64,000 bases of DNA from Novosphingobium sp. FSW06-99 (GTDB lineage Bacteria; Pseudomonadota; Alphaproteobacteria; Sphingomonadales; Sphingomonadaceae): positions 393,560-457,559 of the forward strand of contig NZ_KQ954252.1 of the NCBI RefSeq assembly GCF_001519065.1. Direction: 5' to 3'. Both the position numbers and the translations under genes were made by a program. The notes below the pieces were generated by a model that did no database searches, was not told where the DNA came from, and worked only from the letters and a program-made list of their open reading frames with translations. This document shows, one piece after another, positions 44,855 to 53,863 of the stretch (position 1 is its first letter; every line of letters begins with the position of its first letter).

Positions 44855-45080
44855 CCGATGGTTGCCTATTGCTGGTGGCGCAAAGGGTGCCCGCAAGGGC
44901 TTAATCGGGAAGTTTGCTGGCCGTCGCGATGAATCGGCATCGATTCGCGCGGCGCGCCCGACCAACACTGCTCCCGCAACTGTGACCGGGGATGCGCCTC
45001 GCCATTATGCCATTGGGGATTTTTCCCCGAGAAGGCGGCGATCAGCGTGATGATCCGGGAAGTCAGGAAACCGGCCTTTT
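44855..45080 (+). ncRNA. Cobalamin riboswitch
   Basis: The 5' part shows the GGGTGCCC...GGGCTTAATCGGGAA pattern of adenosylcobalamin riboswitches. CCCGCAACTGTGACCGG follows in the middle. The B12 box GAAGTCAGGAAACCGGCC lies at about 45059-45076. Orientation and position fit control of the btuM-cobO operon. The ends are approximate. Confidence 0.88.
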
Positions 45081-45355
45081 GCGGTCGTTCCTTCGTCCGG
45101 GCGGGATGTACCGGATGAACGAGGTCTGCCTGTGCCACGGCGCCCCTTGGGGGTGATGTGCAACAGGTGCCCCTTGGCGGACGACATCAAGCATGTCGGT
45201 GACGCAAAGGAGAGCAGCGATGGTCGGTATCAGGTAAATTGTGCGGCGTGGCGGTTGCCACCAGTTACACCTGTGCCCTTCGCATTTCCGGGCGCCAACA
45301 TGGTTGCATCGTTCTGTTTCGAAACAGACTCTAACCAACCTTGAAGGATCGTTCG
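45081..45355 (+). other. Leader between B12 riboswitch and btuM
   Basis: About 275 bp with no convincing full gene. It holds a 13-codon open frame at 45114-45155 ending CLCHGAPWG, and a GGAGAG followed by a six-codon frame (ATG at about 45219). An open frame of 70 codons from 45132 has no family resemblance. It may be long leader RNA or remains of a lost gene. Confidence 0.4.
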
Positions 45356-45928
45356 ATGACCAGACAAGACCGAATTGATGGTGCCGTTCTTGCCGCGCTG
45401 GCGACCGTGATGGTGGTTACCCGCAGCCATTCGCTGAGCCAGGCCGTGCATGTGCCCGATACCAGTTGGGCGAGCTTTTTCGTGGCGGGCTATTACGTGC
45501 GTTCGCGGCTGGCGTTCCCGGCGCTGTTCCTGCTGGGGTTTGGCATCGATCTCGTCATGATCAACCACTTCGGCACGTCGAATTTCTGCTTTACACCGGC
45601 CTATGCGATGCTGATCCCCGCCTATGGGACGATGTGGCTGGCGGGACGGTTTGCCCATGCGCGACTGGCCCCTGCGCCATCGTCGATCCCGGCGCTGTTC
45701 GCGCTGGTCTGTGGCGCCACGCTGGGGGCCGAAGTCCTGTCGAGCGGGGGCTTCTATTTCCTCGGCGGACGGTTTCCCGACCCGACATTGGCGGGTTTCC
45801 TGCCCCGTCTGGCCCGCTATTTTCCGTTCACCCTGATGGCGACGCTGATCTGGACCGGGGTGGCCGCCGCCATGCATGGCCTCGTCGTGGCAACGCGTGC
45901 GGCACAGCGTAACCGGGCACGCGGATGA
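45356..45928 (+). CDS. btuM: BtuM-like cobalamin transporter
   Basis: A 190-residue membrane protein with about six helices, similar in size and layout to BtuM, a stand-alone relative of ECF transporter S-components found in Gram-negative bacteria. A cysteine at residue 78 (FGTSNFCFTPAY) corresponds well to the conserved cysteine of BtuM that binds cobalamin and helps to remove cyanide. Control by a B12 riboswitch and an ATGA overlap with cobO support the call. GAAGGA lies 9 bases before the ATG. Other B12-related S-components remain possible. Confidence 0.74.
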   Translation: MTRQDRIDGAVLAALATVMVVTRSHSLSQAVHVPDTSWASFFVAGYYVRSRLAFPALFLLGFGIDLVMINHFGTSNFCFTPAYAMLIPAYGTMWLAGRFAHARLAPAPSSIPALFALVCGATLGAEVLSSGGFYFLGGRFPDPTLAGFLPRLARYFPFTLMATLIWTGVAAAMHGLVVATRAAQRNRARG

Positions 45929-46557
45929 GCGAAACGGCAAACCCGCCCGCCAGCGGCACCGCGGACGAGGCGGAGCGTCATCGCACCCGCACCCGCAAGC
46001 ACAAGGCGGTGGTCGATGCCAAGATCGCGGCCGCAACGATCGACAAGGGGCTGCTGCTGGTGATCACCGGCAACGGCAAGGGCAAATCGTCGAGCGCGTT
46101 CGGCATGGTCGCGCGCATGCTCGGCTATGGTCGGCGCGCGGCGGTGTTCCAGTTCATCAAAGGCAGCGACGATATCGGCGAGCGGGCGTTCTTTGCGCGC
46201 CAGGACGGGTGCAGTTGGAACATCTGCGGCGAAGGCTTCACCTGGGAAACGCAGAACCGCGAACGCGACATCGCGGCCGCACGCGCGGGCTGGGCAAAGG
46301 CCAGGGCGGCGCTGGCCGATCCAGCGATCGCGCTGGTGGTGCTCGATGAACTGACCTACCTCGTGACGTATCGCTATCTGGACCTCGACGAGATCATGCC
46401 CGCAATCCTCGCCCGTCCGCCAATGCAGCACGTGGTCATCACCGGACGGTCGGCGCATCAGGCGCTGATCGATGCGGCAGACACCGTCAGCAGCGTGCAG
46501 GACGTCAAACACGCCTTTCGCGCCGGTGTTCGCGCGCAGGAAGGCATCGATCGCTGA
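45925..46557 (+). CDS. cobO: Cob(I)yrinic acid a,c-diamide adenosyltransferase (CobO/BtuR)
   Basis: A 210-residue CobO/BtuR adenosyltransferase, which attaches the adenosyl group to cob(I)alamin or cobinamide. The P-loop is ITGNGKGKSSSAFGMVARM. Further family segments are FQFIKGSDDIGE, VVLDELTYLVTYRYLDLDE and VVITGRSAHQALIDAADTVS. It is coupled to btuM by an ATGA overlap; together they import and adenosylate salvaged B12. No other B12 synthesis genes are in the window. Confidence 0.93.
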   Translation: MSETANPPASGTADEAERHRTRTRKHKAVVDAKIAAATIDKGLLLVITGNGKGKSSSAFGMVARMLGYGRRAAVFQFIKGSDDIGERAFFARQDGCSWNICGEGFTWETQNRERDIAAARAGWAKARAALADPAIALVVLDELTYLVTYRYLDLDEIMPAILARPPMQHVVITGRSAHQALIDAADTVSSVQDVKHAFRAGVRAQEGIDR

Positions 46558-46560
46558 AGG

Positions 46561-46600
46561 CCAGCCCCGCTGCCGGTCGGCCCACCGGCCGCGGGGCTGG
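46561..46600. terminator. Bidirectional hairpin between cobO and araC-type gene
   Basis: CCAGCCCCGC pairs with GCGGGGCTGG, and an inner GCCGGT pairs with ACCGGC, making a 16-bp stem with one internal mismatch and a 6-base loop. It lies between two convergent genes. There is no U tract. Confidence 0.65.
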
Positions 46601-46618
46601 ACCGTCCGGCAAGTCGCG

Positions 46619-47557
46619 CTACGGCGAGGGACTGATCGGGAGATGGGTCGTGCGGCCATGGCTGCGACGCCAGGCTGCCGGTGTTTCGCCCGTCGCCTGC
46701 GAGAAAGCGCGGGAAAAGTGGCTGGGGTCCGAAAAGCCGCAGGCCTTCGAAATCTCTGCCAACGGCCCGTCGGATAGCCTGAGCGCCGCTTTTGCGGCCT
46801 CGATCCGGCGTTCAAGCAGCCAGCGATGGGGTGGTCGACCGGTCGCCGCACGAAAGGCGCGCGCAAAATGGCTGGGTGAAATGCCACACAGCCCGGCGAC
46901 TTCCGCCAGCGAGACCGCCTCGCCCAGGTTCGCCTCAAAGAACGCCTTGGCGCGCTTTTCCTGCCACGGCGCAAGGCCGCCTACGCTTGCCTGGCGCGGG
47001 TCCCGAGGCGGCCCGGCATAGGCATGGGTCAGATGGGCATGAATCGCGAGCGCCAGTTGATCGAGCAAGAGCTGATCAACTGGCGATTGACGCCTGACCA
47101 GTTCGGCGCCGACCGATGCCAGGGAATGGAGCACCGGATCACCGGCACCATGGTCGGGTCGACGCAGCCCTTCCGGTGTCCTGCCGAATGCGCTGTCCGA
47201 CAATTCATCGATGGTCGCTTTGGCGATGTACAGCCGCAGAAAATCGCAGGCAGACCGGTAACGCGCGATCGGCCCGTTTTCCAGATGGCCGATGACCACG
47301 CCGCCAGCGGGCATCGGCGGAACATGGTGCTCACGGCCATTGAGCCACAACTGCATTTCGGTGACCGGCTGCAGCATGACATGGATGGTATAGGCATCCT
47401 CTGCGCGCGGCGCCTTGGTCGGCTCGCGCTGGGGGCGATCGCTCTTCAGGCGGCTGAAGGTGATCGGGGGGGACTTGCCGAGCGTTGAAACCAGGGTCGG
47501 TGCGGACAGGCCAAATCGCTCGCTGATCTCTTGTTCGAGGGACGCTTTGGGTTTCAT
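46619..47557 (-). CDS. AraC family transcriptional regulator
   Basis: A 312-residue AraC regulator. The C-terminal double helix-turn-helix (about 205-300) shows FFEANLGEAVSLAEVAGLCGISPSHFARAFRAATGRPPHRWLLERRIEAAKAAL and ISKACGFSDPSHFSRAFSQATGETPAAWRR. The N-terminal part is a weak cupin-like sensor region. It resembles the AraC protein encoded at 51175 in the linker GGLAPWQ and in layout. It lies between cobO and a large ATPase regulator; its targets are unknown. Confidence 0.88.
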   Translation of the reverse strand: MKPKASLEQEISERFGLSAPTLVSTLGKSPPITFSRLKSDRPQREPTKAPRAEDAYTIHVMLQPVTEMQLWLNGREHHVPPMPAGGVVIGHLENGPIARYRSACDFLRLYIAKATIDELSDSAFGRTPEGLRRPDHGAGDPVLHSLASVGAELVRRQSPVDQLLLDQLALAIHAHLTHAYAGPPRDPRQASVGGLAPWQEKRAKAFFEANLGEAVSLAEVAGLCGISPSHFARAFRAATGRPPHRWLLERRIEAAKAALRLSDGPLAEISKACGFSDPSHFSRAFSQATGETPAAWRRSHGRTTHLPISPSP

Positions 47558-47739
47558 CGGGGGATCCTGGCACAGGCGCCTTGCGCCCGGTCTGCAGGCG
47601 AAGCGCGTTGGCGAGGATGGTAAGGGAATTGCCGCACGGTAAATTGGAGAATCCGATCACAATGTGATGCGCTGGTACACGCCGTTTGCGCGCCTCGGCG
47701 GTGGGGCGTACGCATGCCGCATCATGCCCGTGCCGGCGA

Positions 47740-50547
47740 TCAGGGCGTCTGCAACTGGTCGAGCAGGGCCGATGCACGCCGCAGCTCGCCGGTCTGGAAC
47801 CCTTCGGAAAAGCGGTCGAGCGTCGCCTGCAGCATTGCGCCTGCCGCAGCGACGCGATCCTGGCGGCGCCACAGACCGGCCAGACTCGTCGCCGCGCGCA
47901 ATTCCCACGAAAGCGCACCCTGCTGGCGCGCCACGGCTCTTGCGCGTTCGAAGTACCGTTCGGCTTTTGCGTCGGCGTCATGCCCGCCCGCCTGCCCATA
48001 GTGTTCGCCGCGCAGACGCAGGATTTCGGCGTTGCACCACCCGCACAAGTCCTGATCGGCCTTCGCGGCAAGTGGTTCGGTCACGTGGCGCGGATCGATC
48101 GTTGCCAGCAGCATCCGCTGCATCTCGCTGACCGGCTCGACGATGGTGAAAGTGCGCGCATGGCCGGTTTGCGGTGTCGCCCGGCGGTGTTCAAGCGCCG
48201 ATGCGAACCCGTCGCCCAGCCGTTCCCACCGCCCGAGCGTGTAGCGGCGACCATAAGTCAGCAGTTGGTCGGTGTAGCGGCCGGCCAGATCCTCGTCTCC
48301 CGACCAGAACGCGATCGGGCATGCCCCCATCGCCAGGGTAAACGTCATCGACAAAGGCCCGTCCCGACCGGCCATGGTCATTGCCTCGGCACTCAACGCG
48401 ATCGCCTGGTCGACCCATCCTTCGATCCACAGCGACCGCGCCATGAATATCCGCATGGTAACCTGGCGATCGATCGTGGCGGGAATATAGATCAGCGGGA
48501 TGGTCTTGGCCGGATGACGGATCACCCGCTCTGCAATCGATCGCGACCTGGGGAAATCGCCCGTGAAATGATTCACTTGTGCTTCGGTGCGGTCGATCGC
48601 CAGGCGGCCAAGCGGATGGATCGACTGGCGCATGCTGTGGCCCAGTCGAACCACGTCGTTCAGCGCGGCACCATGGTCACCGCGTTCGATGTTGTAGACG
48701 GCGCGGGCGAGGAGCGGTTCGATCTTGAACTTGCTCTCGCCGACGATCGGGCACAGCGCATCAACCCGGTCGAACAGTGCCTGCAACGCGGCCTGATCGG
48801 ACGAGGAGTTGAGTGAAAATTGCACCAGTGCGGTGACCAGCCGGAGCTGGGCAACCGGCGATTGATCACCCGTGAAGAAAGCGAGCGCCGTTTCGGCCCT
48901 GATCTTGAATTCGTCGATGAGCGAAAGCTGAAACGTGAACGGCAGCGAACCGGTAATCAGTTGCGCGCCCATCTCCACATCGCCATCGGCGCCGAACGAC
49001 CAGTCGAGCGCGGCGCGCACGTCATCGATCGCATAGCCATGCACATCGAGCCATTGCTGGCGGTTCATCGTCTCCCACTGCGCTTCGGCGCCAATCAGGA
49101 GATCGCGAAAATGGCCCGCATGACGACGGTGCATGCAAGCGGATTCGCCGCTTTCGGCCAGTTTCTCGGCGGCATAGATGCGCGTGATGTGCAGCAACCG
49201 GTACAACACCCGGGTGCCGCCGGTGTCGGTGTTGACCATAGATTTGGCGGTCAACAAGGCGATCGCGTCGAGCACATCGTCAGTCGGCAGCGCATTGTCG
49301 GCGATCACTGCGACAGCGGATTCCAGCGAAAACCAGCCGCGAAAGACCGAAAAGCGCCGAAACACCATCTGTTCCGGGAGCGAAAGCAGATCATGGCTCC
49401 AGTCGAGCGCGCCGCGGATCGATTGCTGGCGCGGTTGCGCGCTGCGACTTCCGCGCGCGCCCAGCATCTGCCGTTCGCCAAGCGAGGTGGCCAGGGCATT
49501 GATGCCGAACAGATCGACCCGGGCGGCAATGAGTTCGATCGCCAGCGGCAGCCCGTCCAGCCGTCGGCAGATGTCGGTGACTGCAGGCACTTCATTGTCG
49601 CCGAACTGGAAACTGTCGGCGCTTTTTGCCGCCCGATCGACGAACAACCTGACGGCCGGATAGTCAAGTGCCGTCGCGGCATCGAGGATCGCGTCGGCGG
49701 CCGGTGTCTCCAGCGGCTGCAGGCGAACGACCGATTCCATGCTGATCCGCAACGGTTCACGGCTGGTCGCCAGGACTTGTACGCCGGTCGCGCGCTCGAT
49801 CAGTTCGGTCACCAGCGAAGCGACCGCATCGATGACGTGTTCGCAATTGTCGAGCACGAGGAGCACATCCTGGTCCGCCAGGAATGCGACCAGATTGCGC
49901 ACCGGATCGCGCGAGAGGACCGCGACATCGAGCGCAGAGGCAACCGCCGCAGGCAGCAGATCGGCGCTGCCGATCGTGGTGAGATCGACGAAACACAGGC
50001 GCCGTGGACGGTCTGCGACGGCATCGCCCACGGCCCGCGCCAACGCGCTTTTCCCCACACCGCCAGGGCCAACGATGGTGATCAGCCGGTGGCGGTCCAG
50101 CTCTGCAACGACCGTTGCCATGATCGGCGCCCGTCCCACCAGCGGGTTGGCGGATTCGGGCGGCGCGCGTGATAATGCCTGCTGTGGAGCCGGGACGTGG
50201 GCCGAACCGCCGGATACGACCGGGGCAGTAAAAATATAGCCGCGCCCCGCAACGTTCACCAGAAAGCCGGCACCGCCCAGACCATCGCTCAACAGCTTGC
50301 GCAGCGCTGCGATGTGGACACGCAGATTGCTCTCGTCAACGAAAGTGTAGGGCCACGCCGCCGCCAACAACTCGTTCTTGGTGAGGACTTCGCCAGATCG
50401 CCCGGCAAGCGCGATCAGGATGTCGAGTGCCCGTCCTCCGATCCGAACCCTGCGCCCATCCCTGAACAGGGTTTTGGCCCCGCATGACAGCTCGAACGGC
50501 CCAAAGCGCAGTGTATCCTGTGCATTCGAGGTTTTCTGGTCGGACAC
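47740..50547 (-). CDS. Large winged-helix / NB-ARC-like ATPase transcriptional regulator
   Basis: A protein of 935 residues from the GTG at 50547 (GAGGGG just upstream); a TTG at 50568 would add seven. Residues about 10-105 form an OmpR-type winged helix (LRFGPFELSCGAKTLFRDGRRVRIGGRALDILIALAGRSGEVLTKNELLAAAWP, then NLRVHIAALRKLL). Then comes a STAND-type ATPase with the P-loop GPGGVGKSALARAV, the Walker B-like VLLVLDNCEHV and the TSREPL sensor, and a long helical C-terminal half that may hold TPR-like repeats. Such one-protein regulators (CadC- or AfsR-like) sense an unknown ligand. Its targets are probably nearby. Confidence 0.85.
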   Translation of the reverse strand: MSDQKTSNAQDTLRFGPFELSCGAKTLFRDGRRVRIGGRALDILIALAGRSGEVLTKNELLAAAWPYTFVDESNLRVHIAALRKLLSDGLGGAGFLVNVAGRGYIFTAPVVSGGSAHVPAPQQALSRAPPESANPLVGRAPIMATVVAELDRHRLITIVGPGGVGKSALARAVGDAVADRPRRLCFVDLTTIGSADLLPAAVASALDVAVLSRDPVRNLVAFLADQDVLLVLDNCEHVIDAVASLVTELIERATGVQVLATSREPLRISMESVVRLQPLETPAADAILDAATALDYPAVRLFVDRAAKSADSFQFGDNEVPAVTDICRRLDGLPLAIELIAARVDLFGINALATSLGERQMLGARGSRSAQPRQQSIRGALDWSHDLLSLPEQMVFRRFSVFRGWFSLESAVAVIADNALPTDDVLDAIALLTAKSMVNTDTGGTRVLYRLLHITRIYAAEKLAESGESACMHRRHAGHFRDLLIGAEAQWETMNRQQWLDVHGYAIDDVRAALDWSFGADGDVEMGAQLITGSLPFTFQLSLIDEFKIRAETALAFFTGDQSPVAQLRLVTALVQFSLNSSSDQAALQALFDRVDALCPIVGESKFKIEPLLARAVYNIERGDHGAALNDVVRLGHSMRQSIHPLGRLAIDRTEAQVNHFTGDFPRSRSIAERVIRHPAKTIPLIYIPATIDRQVTMRIFMARSLWIEGWVDQAIALSAEAMTMAGRDGPLSMTFTLAMGACPIAFWSGDEDLAGRYTDQLLTYGRRYTLGRWERLGDGFASALEHRRATPQTGHARTFTIVEPVSEMQRMLLATIDPRHVTEPLAAKADQDLCGWCNAEILRLRGEHYGQAGGHDADAKAERYFERARAVARQQGALSWELRAATSLAGLWRRQDRVAAAGAMLQATLDRFSEGFQTGELRRASALLDQLQTP

Positions 50548-51174
50548 TTCACCCCTCAGCGTCGCCAATCAGCGGGCAACTTCCCCCATGCCCGGCCAAT
50601 CGAAAGTCGTGGATGAGACTCAGATTTTCGGTAGCTATTGATATCGATAACGTATCGCATCAGCCGCGTTGTCGGCAACCGATTTGTGCGGTGCCTGCGT
50701 CAGGTTCTTAACAAGATTTACAGCGTACGAAAACCTTGTGGCCACGCGCCCTGGCCATGAACCCTATTGCCGCAAGCGTGTTGGCGCCAATCTCGCGTCG
50801 CGATATTGGCAGGCGCGGCGCGGGTGCCACCGGTCACGAAGATGCCGGAACAGGCGGGGCCCGGTGCGGCAGGGGTCTCCGGCAAAGGTATGCCTGGACC
50901 ACTGGGCGCGATTCTGGCGTCCGATCTCACGCCATCGGCGCTGTTGGCCGGACGATCCAGGCACGGTCTGAAATACCGGGTCCCGGGATCGCGGCACGAA
51001 AATGTCGCGTTGGAACGGGGGATTGCCTCGCGCGGGGTCAGTTCGTGCGGATAAACGAGTTTTACAACGCTTAACTTACGCTTCGCCTGGCGTTGACCTA
51101 GAGTTGGTTGCGACGGGGGCCCATGGTTGCGGTGGAAATTCACGCGGCCAGTGCCTGATGCAAGGAGGGCAAAG
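50548..51174. other. Intergenic region without a convincing gene
   Basis: About 630 bp between divergent regulators. Open frames here overlap each other on both strands and show no family features. The part near 50640 has an AT-richer inverted sequence around GATATCGATAACGTATCG, a possible regulator site. AAGGAGGG lies just before the AraC start. Confidence 0.5.
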
Positions 51175-52071
51175 ATGAGCCGCGGCTATGCACAGACCCG
51201 ATCATACCGGGATTTCTTCCGCATTCATGCGCCTCTGGCCGCGGTCGATCGCGCGGTTGACAGTGCCCCGCCGTTTGCCCGGTCAAATCGTGGTCTGGTG
51301 CTCAACATCGATACGGGTGCCGAGACACCCGGTGAAATGCGCATCGAGCTGGACACGCTGCCGGTGATCCCGTTCGCGGCGGCGACCAGGGGTCTGGTGA
51401 GTCTGGCCATGGATCCGGCAGCCTATGGAGACGATCAGGGCGTCGACCTGTTTCTTCCGCGCTCTGCGTTTGATCGCGTCGCCGACCACTATGGCGCGGC
51501 CCGGATCGCATCGCTTTCACTGCCCGTCGGGGCCGCTCGGGAAGATGTCGTGCTGGCGCATCTGGCGTCTTGCCTTGAACGGGCGCTCGAGCCGTCATCG
51601 GCATCCAGCACGGCGACGATCGATCAGGTCTCGCTCGCGCTCAACCTGCACCTTGCACAGCGCTATGGCGGCCTGAAGCCGCCACGGACGCCCGATCGTG
51701 GCGGGCTGGCGCCATGGCAGTTGCGGCTGGCCAGGAACGCCCTCGACCGGAACCTTGATGGCGGTGTGTCGCTGGATACCGTCGCCGATGCCTGCGGGCT
51801 GTCGGCAAGCCATTTTTCGCGCGCGTTCAGCCGCAGCACCGGCGTGGCCCCGCACCGCTGGTTGATGCAGCGACGGATCGAAATCGCCAAGGACATGATC
51901 ATGGAGCGCGGCATGCCGCTGGCGCAGATTGCGCTTGCGTGCGGTTTTTCCGACCAGAGCCATTTTACACGCACGTTCGCGATGATGACCGGGTTTACGC
52001 CCAGACGTTGGCGGACGGCGCAGGACACATCGCCGGTTTGCCAGGCGATACCGGCGCAAGTCTACGCCTGA
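51175..52071 (+). CDS. AraC family transcriptional regulator
   Basis: A 298-residue AraC regulator. The C-terminal DNA-binding domain (about 185-285) shows LDRNLDGGVSLDTVADACGLSASHFSRAFSRSTGVAPHRWLMQRRIEIAKDMIM and IALACGFSDQSHFTRTFAMMTGFTPRRWR. AAGGAGGG lies 4-5 bases before the ATG. Downstream and convergent is the dehydrogenase/propeller/OmpW operon; upstream and divergent is the large ATPase regulator. It may regulate either. Confidence 0.89.
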   Translation: MSRGYAQTRSYRDFFRIHAPLAAVDRAVDSAPPFARSNRGLVLNIDTGAETPGEMRIELDTLPVIPFAAATRGLVSLAMDPAAYGDDQGVDLFLPRSAFDRVADHYGAARIASLSLPVGAAREDVVLAHLASCLERALEPSSASSTATIDQVSLALNLHLAQRYGGLKPPRTPDRGGLAPWQLRLARNALDRNLDGGVSLDTVADACGLSASHFSRAFSRSTGVAPHRWLMQRRIEIAKDMIMERGMPLAQIALACGFSDQSHFTRTFAMMTGFTPRRWRTAQDTSPVCQAIPAQVYA

Positions 52072-52157
52072 TAGCAGGCCGCGCAAAGCGCTGTTCATAC
52101 CGCCCGCCCCTCATCCCCGCCCGACCAACAATCATATCACCAGGTTATGGTGGCCGG

Positions 52158-52883
52158 TCAGAAATGATATGACGCACCGGCGGCCACGACCAGGGGATCG
52201 AGGCGGACCGCCGCACCGATCGGCACCGGCCCCAGATTGGCCGTGGCGTTGGTCCTGAGCGCAGCCTTTTTCGCGTCGATGGTCAGCGCGAAGTGCCGCG
52301 AAATCCGATATTCCGCGCCGATCTGGCCGACGACGCCGAAATGATCGTGCACATTCAACCGGGTTACCGCATCATCGTGATTGGCGAACACCAGCAACAG
52401 CGCCGGACCACCGCCAATATAGGGGCGGAACCGGCCGAGACCTGATAGATGGTAATGCGCGCTCGCGACCACCGGACCATAACGGATTTGCCCCAGCGTG
52501 CCGAGTGGTGCCAGCGTTCCGGCCGCCTGGACGCGCGCCAGCGGCGGAACCCCACCGGTCAGTGAAATGCCCAGGTTTCGCCACCGATACCCCAATTCGA
52601 CAATCAGCGTGGTATCGGCAGCGATCGCAACCGTGCCGCCCGGTACAACCGTGCCCGCTTCCCTGACAGTGGCGCCCGCGCTGAATGACAGGTTTCCGGG
52701 GCCGAATTCGAGGGTGACGCCTGACGCCGCGTCCGGTTCGGTTGGCACCGGACCGCTCGCGTGCGCCGGCAATGGATCGGCCATCGCCGGAACGCCTGGC
52801 GCTGCCCCCGACAGGCATAGCGCCGGGGCGATCATGCGCCTGATCTGCCTCATCGCGGCGCCCCGACATGGCAACACCGTCAT
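52158..52883 (-). CDS. OmpW-like outer membrane protein
   Basis: A 241-residue small outer-membrane barrel resembling OmpW. The signal peptide lies around residues 11-35 (MRQIRRMIAPALCLSGAAPGVPAMA), so translation may begin at 52850, although the ATG at 52883 overlaps the stop of the propeller gene as ATGA. The barrel shows the OmpW-like VGYRWRNLGISLTGG-type strand, HYHLSGLGRFRPYIGGGPALLLV, IGAEYRISRHFALTIDAKK and a terminal Phe (GASYHF). Such channels admit small hydrophobic molecules. Confidence 0.8.
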   Translation of the reverse strand: MTVLPCRGAAMRQIRRMIAPALCLSGAAPGVPAMADPLPAHASGPVPTEPDAASGVTLEFGPGNLSFSAGATVREAGTVVPGGTVAIAADTTLIVELGYRWRNLGISLTGGVPPLARVQAAGTLAPLGTLGQIRYGPVVASAHYHLSGLGRFRPYIGGGPALLLVFANHDDAVTRLNVHDHFGVVGQIGAEYRISRHFALTIDAKKAALRTNATANLGPVPIGAAVRLDPLVVAAGASYHF

Positions 52884-53788
52884 GCCGCGAGAATGGCTAT
52901 GCCAGTCAGCGGCCCGTGCCCGGAGAAGATGACGGTCGCCTCGGCCGGGCGATCGAGATCGAGGGCATGCACATACCCGCCCAGATCGCTGACATAGGCG
53001 CGCCGGTTCCGCCGATCGATCGCCAGCCCGATACCTTCATGCAGGCCGCTGAACAGAATTTCGCGGGCGGGCGGAATGCCGGGCTGGATACGCGCCCGGT
53101 TGAGCGTGTTGCCTTCGGGCGGTGTGCCGCGGTCGGTCCAGTAAAGATGTCCGGTTTCGCCCACCCATTCCAGATCGATCGGTTCGGGCAGAGCGTCGAA
53201 CAGCACGTCGATATCCTGCCGCGCGCCAGGCAGGACGCCCGGCGGCAGGTCGAGCGGCGCGCGCAGGATCCTGCCTTCGCCACCATCGGGGCGGCCCTTT
53301 TGCGTCCAGTACAGGTGTCCCGCCGCGGTATCGACGGCGACGCCGACGCAATGACGCCGCCGATCCTGTCGGTCCTGATCGCTTGCGCCGGTCTCGACGA
53401 GCACGGTCAGGTCTGACCCGTCGGGACGCGCGCGCATGACGCGCAACCCCTCGCGATCGCACCAGTAGAGCATGCGCAGCGACGGCACGTACTGGATCTG
53501 CTTTGGCGTGAAGGTTTGCCCGACCGGCACGATCGTGACGGGATTGCTGCCATCGAGATCCATGCGCCCGACCGAGCCATCGTTTGCAAAAAAATCCTCG
53601 CCCTCGTGCGATGTTCCCATCGAGGTCCAGAAAATGTACCGGTTGGCGGCGTCGATTGCGATGCCGTCGGGCACCAGCCCCAGGCCAGAGGCGAGCACCT
53701 GGATGTCATCGCCCTGCAGCGAGGTTGACAGCAGGCGTGACGGGGAACCGATGTTGAGCAGCAAGAGCCGGCCGGCAGCCTGAGCCAT
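52880..53788 (-). CDS. YWTD-type beta-propeller protein
   Basis: A 302-residue protein made of LDL-receptor-like YWTD repeats: RYIFWTSMG, RMLYWCDREG, GHLYWTQKG, GHLYWTDRG and RAYVSDLGG, spaced about 45-50 residues, forming a six-bladed propeller. No signal peptide is evident from the start at 53788 (MAQAAGRLLLLNIGS). Bacterial members are poorly known; some relate to SMP-30-like lactonases or sugar-acid enzymes. It lies between the dehydrogenase and OmpW genes in one operon. Confidence 0.78.
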   Translation of the reverse strand: MAQAAGRLLLLNIGSPSRLLSTSLQGDDIQVLASGLGLVPDGIAIDAANRYIFWTSMGTSHEGEDFFANDGSVGRMDLDGSNPVTIVPVGQTFTPKQIQYVPSLRMLYWCDREGLRVMRARPDGSDLTVLVETGASDQDRQDRRRHCVGVAVDTAAGHLYWTQKGRPDGGEGRILRAPLDLPPGVLPGARQDIDVLFDALPEPIDLEWVGETGHLYWTDRGTPPEGNTLNRARIQPGIPPAREILFSGLHEGIGLAIDRRNRRAYVSDLGGYVHALDLDRPAEATVIFSGHGPLTGIAILAA

Positions 53789-53863
53789 GGTGTTTTTCCC
53801 TTGTGATGGATTGCGGCCATTTTGCAGCACTGCGCGCGGCAAAGTCGAAAGGGCGCCAAACCG

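Noticed and set aside
45132..45344. 70-codon frame between riboswitch and btuM
   Set aside because: It has no strong ribosome site and no family resemblance, and it ends within the btuM leader. It was kept only as part of the leader description.
50718..51143. Overlapping open frames on both strands between regulators
   Set aside because: Several frames cover the same bases with shadow-like composition and none has a convincing start or domain.
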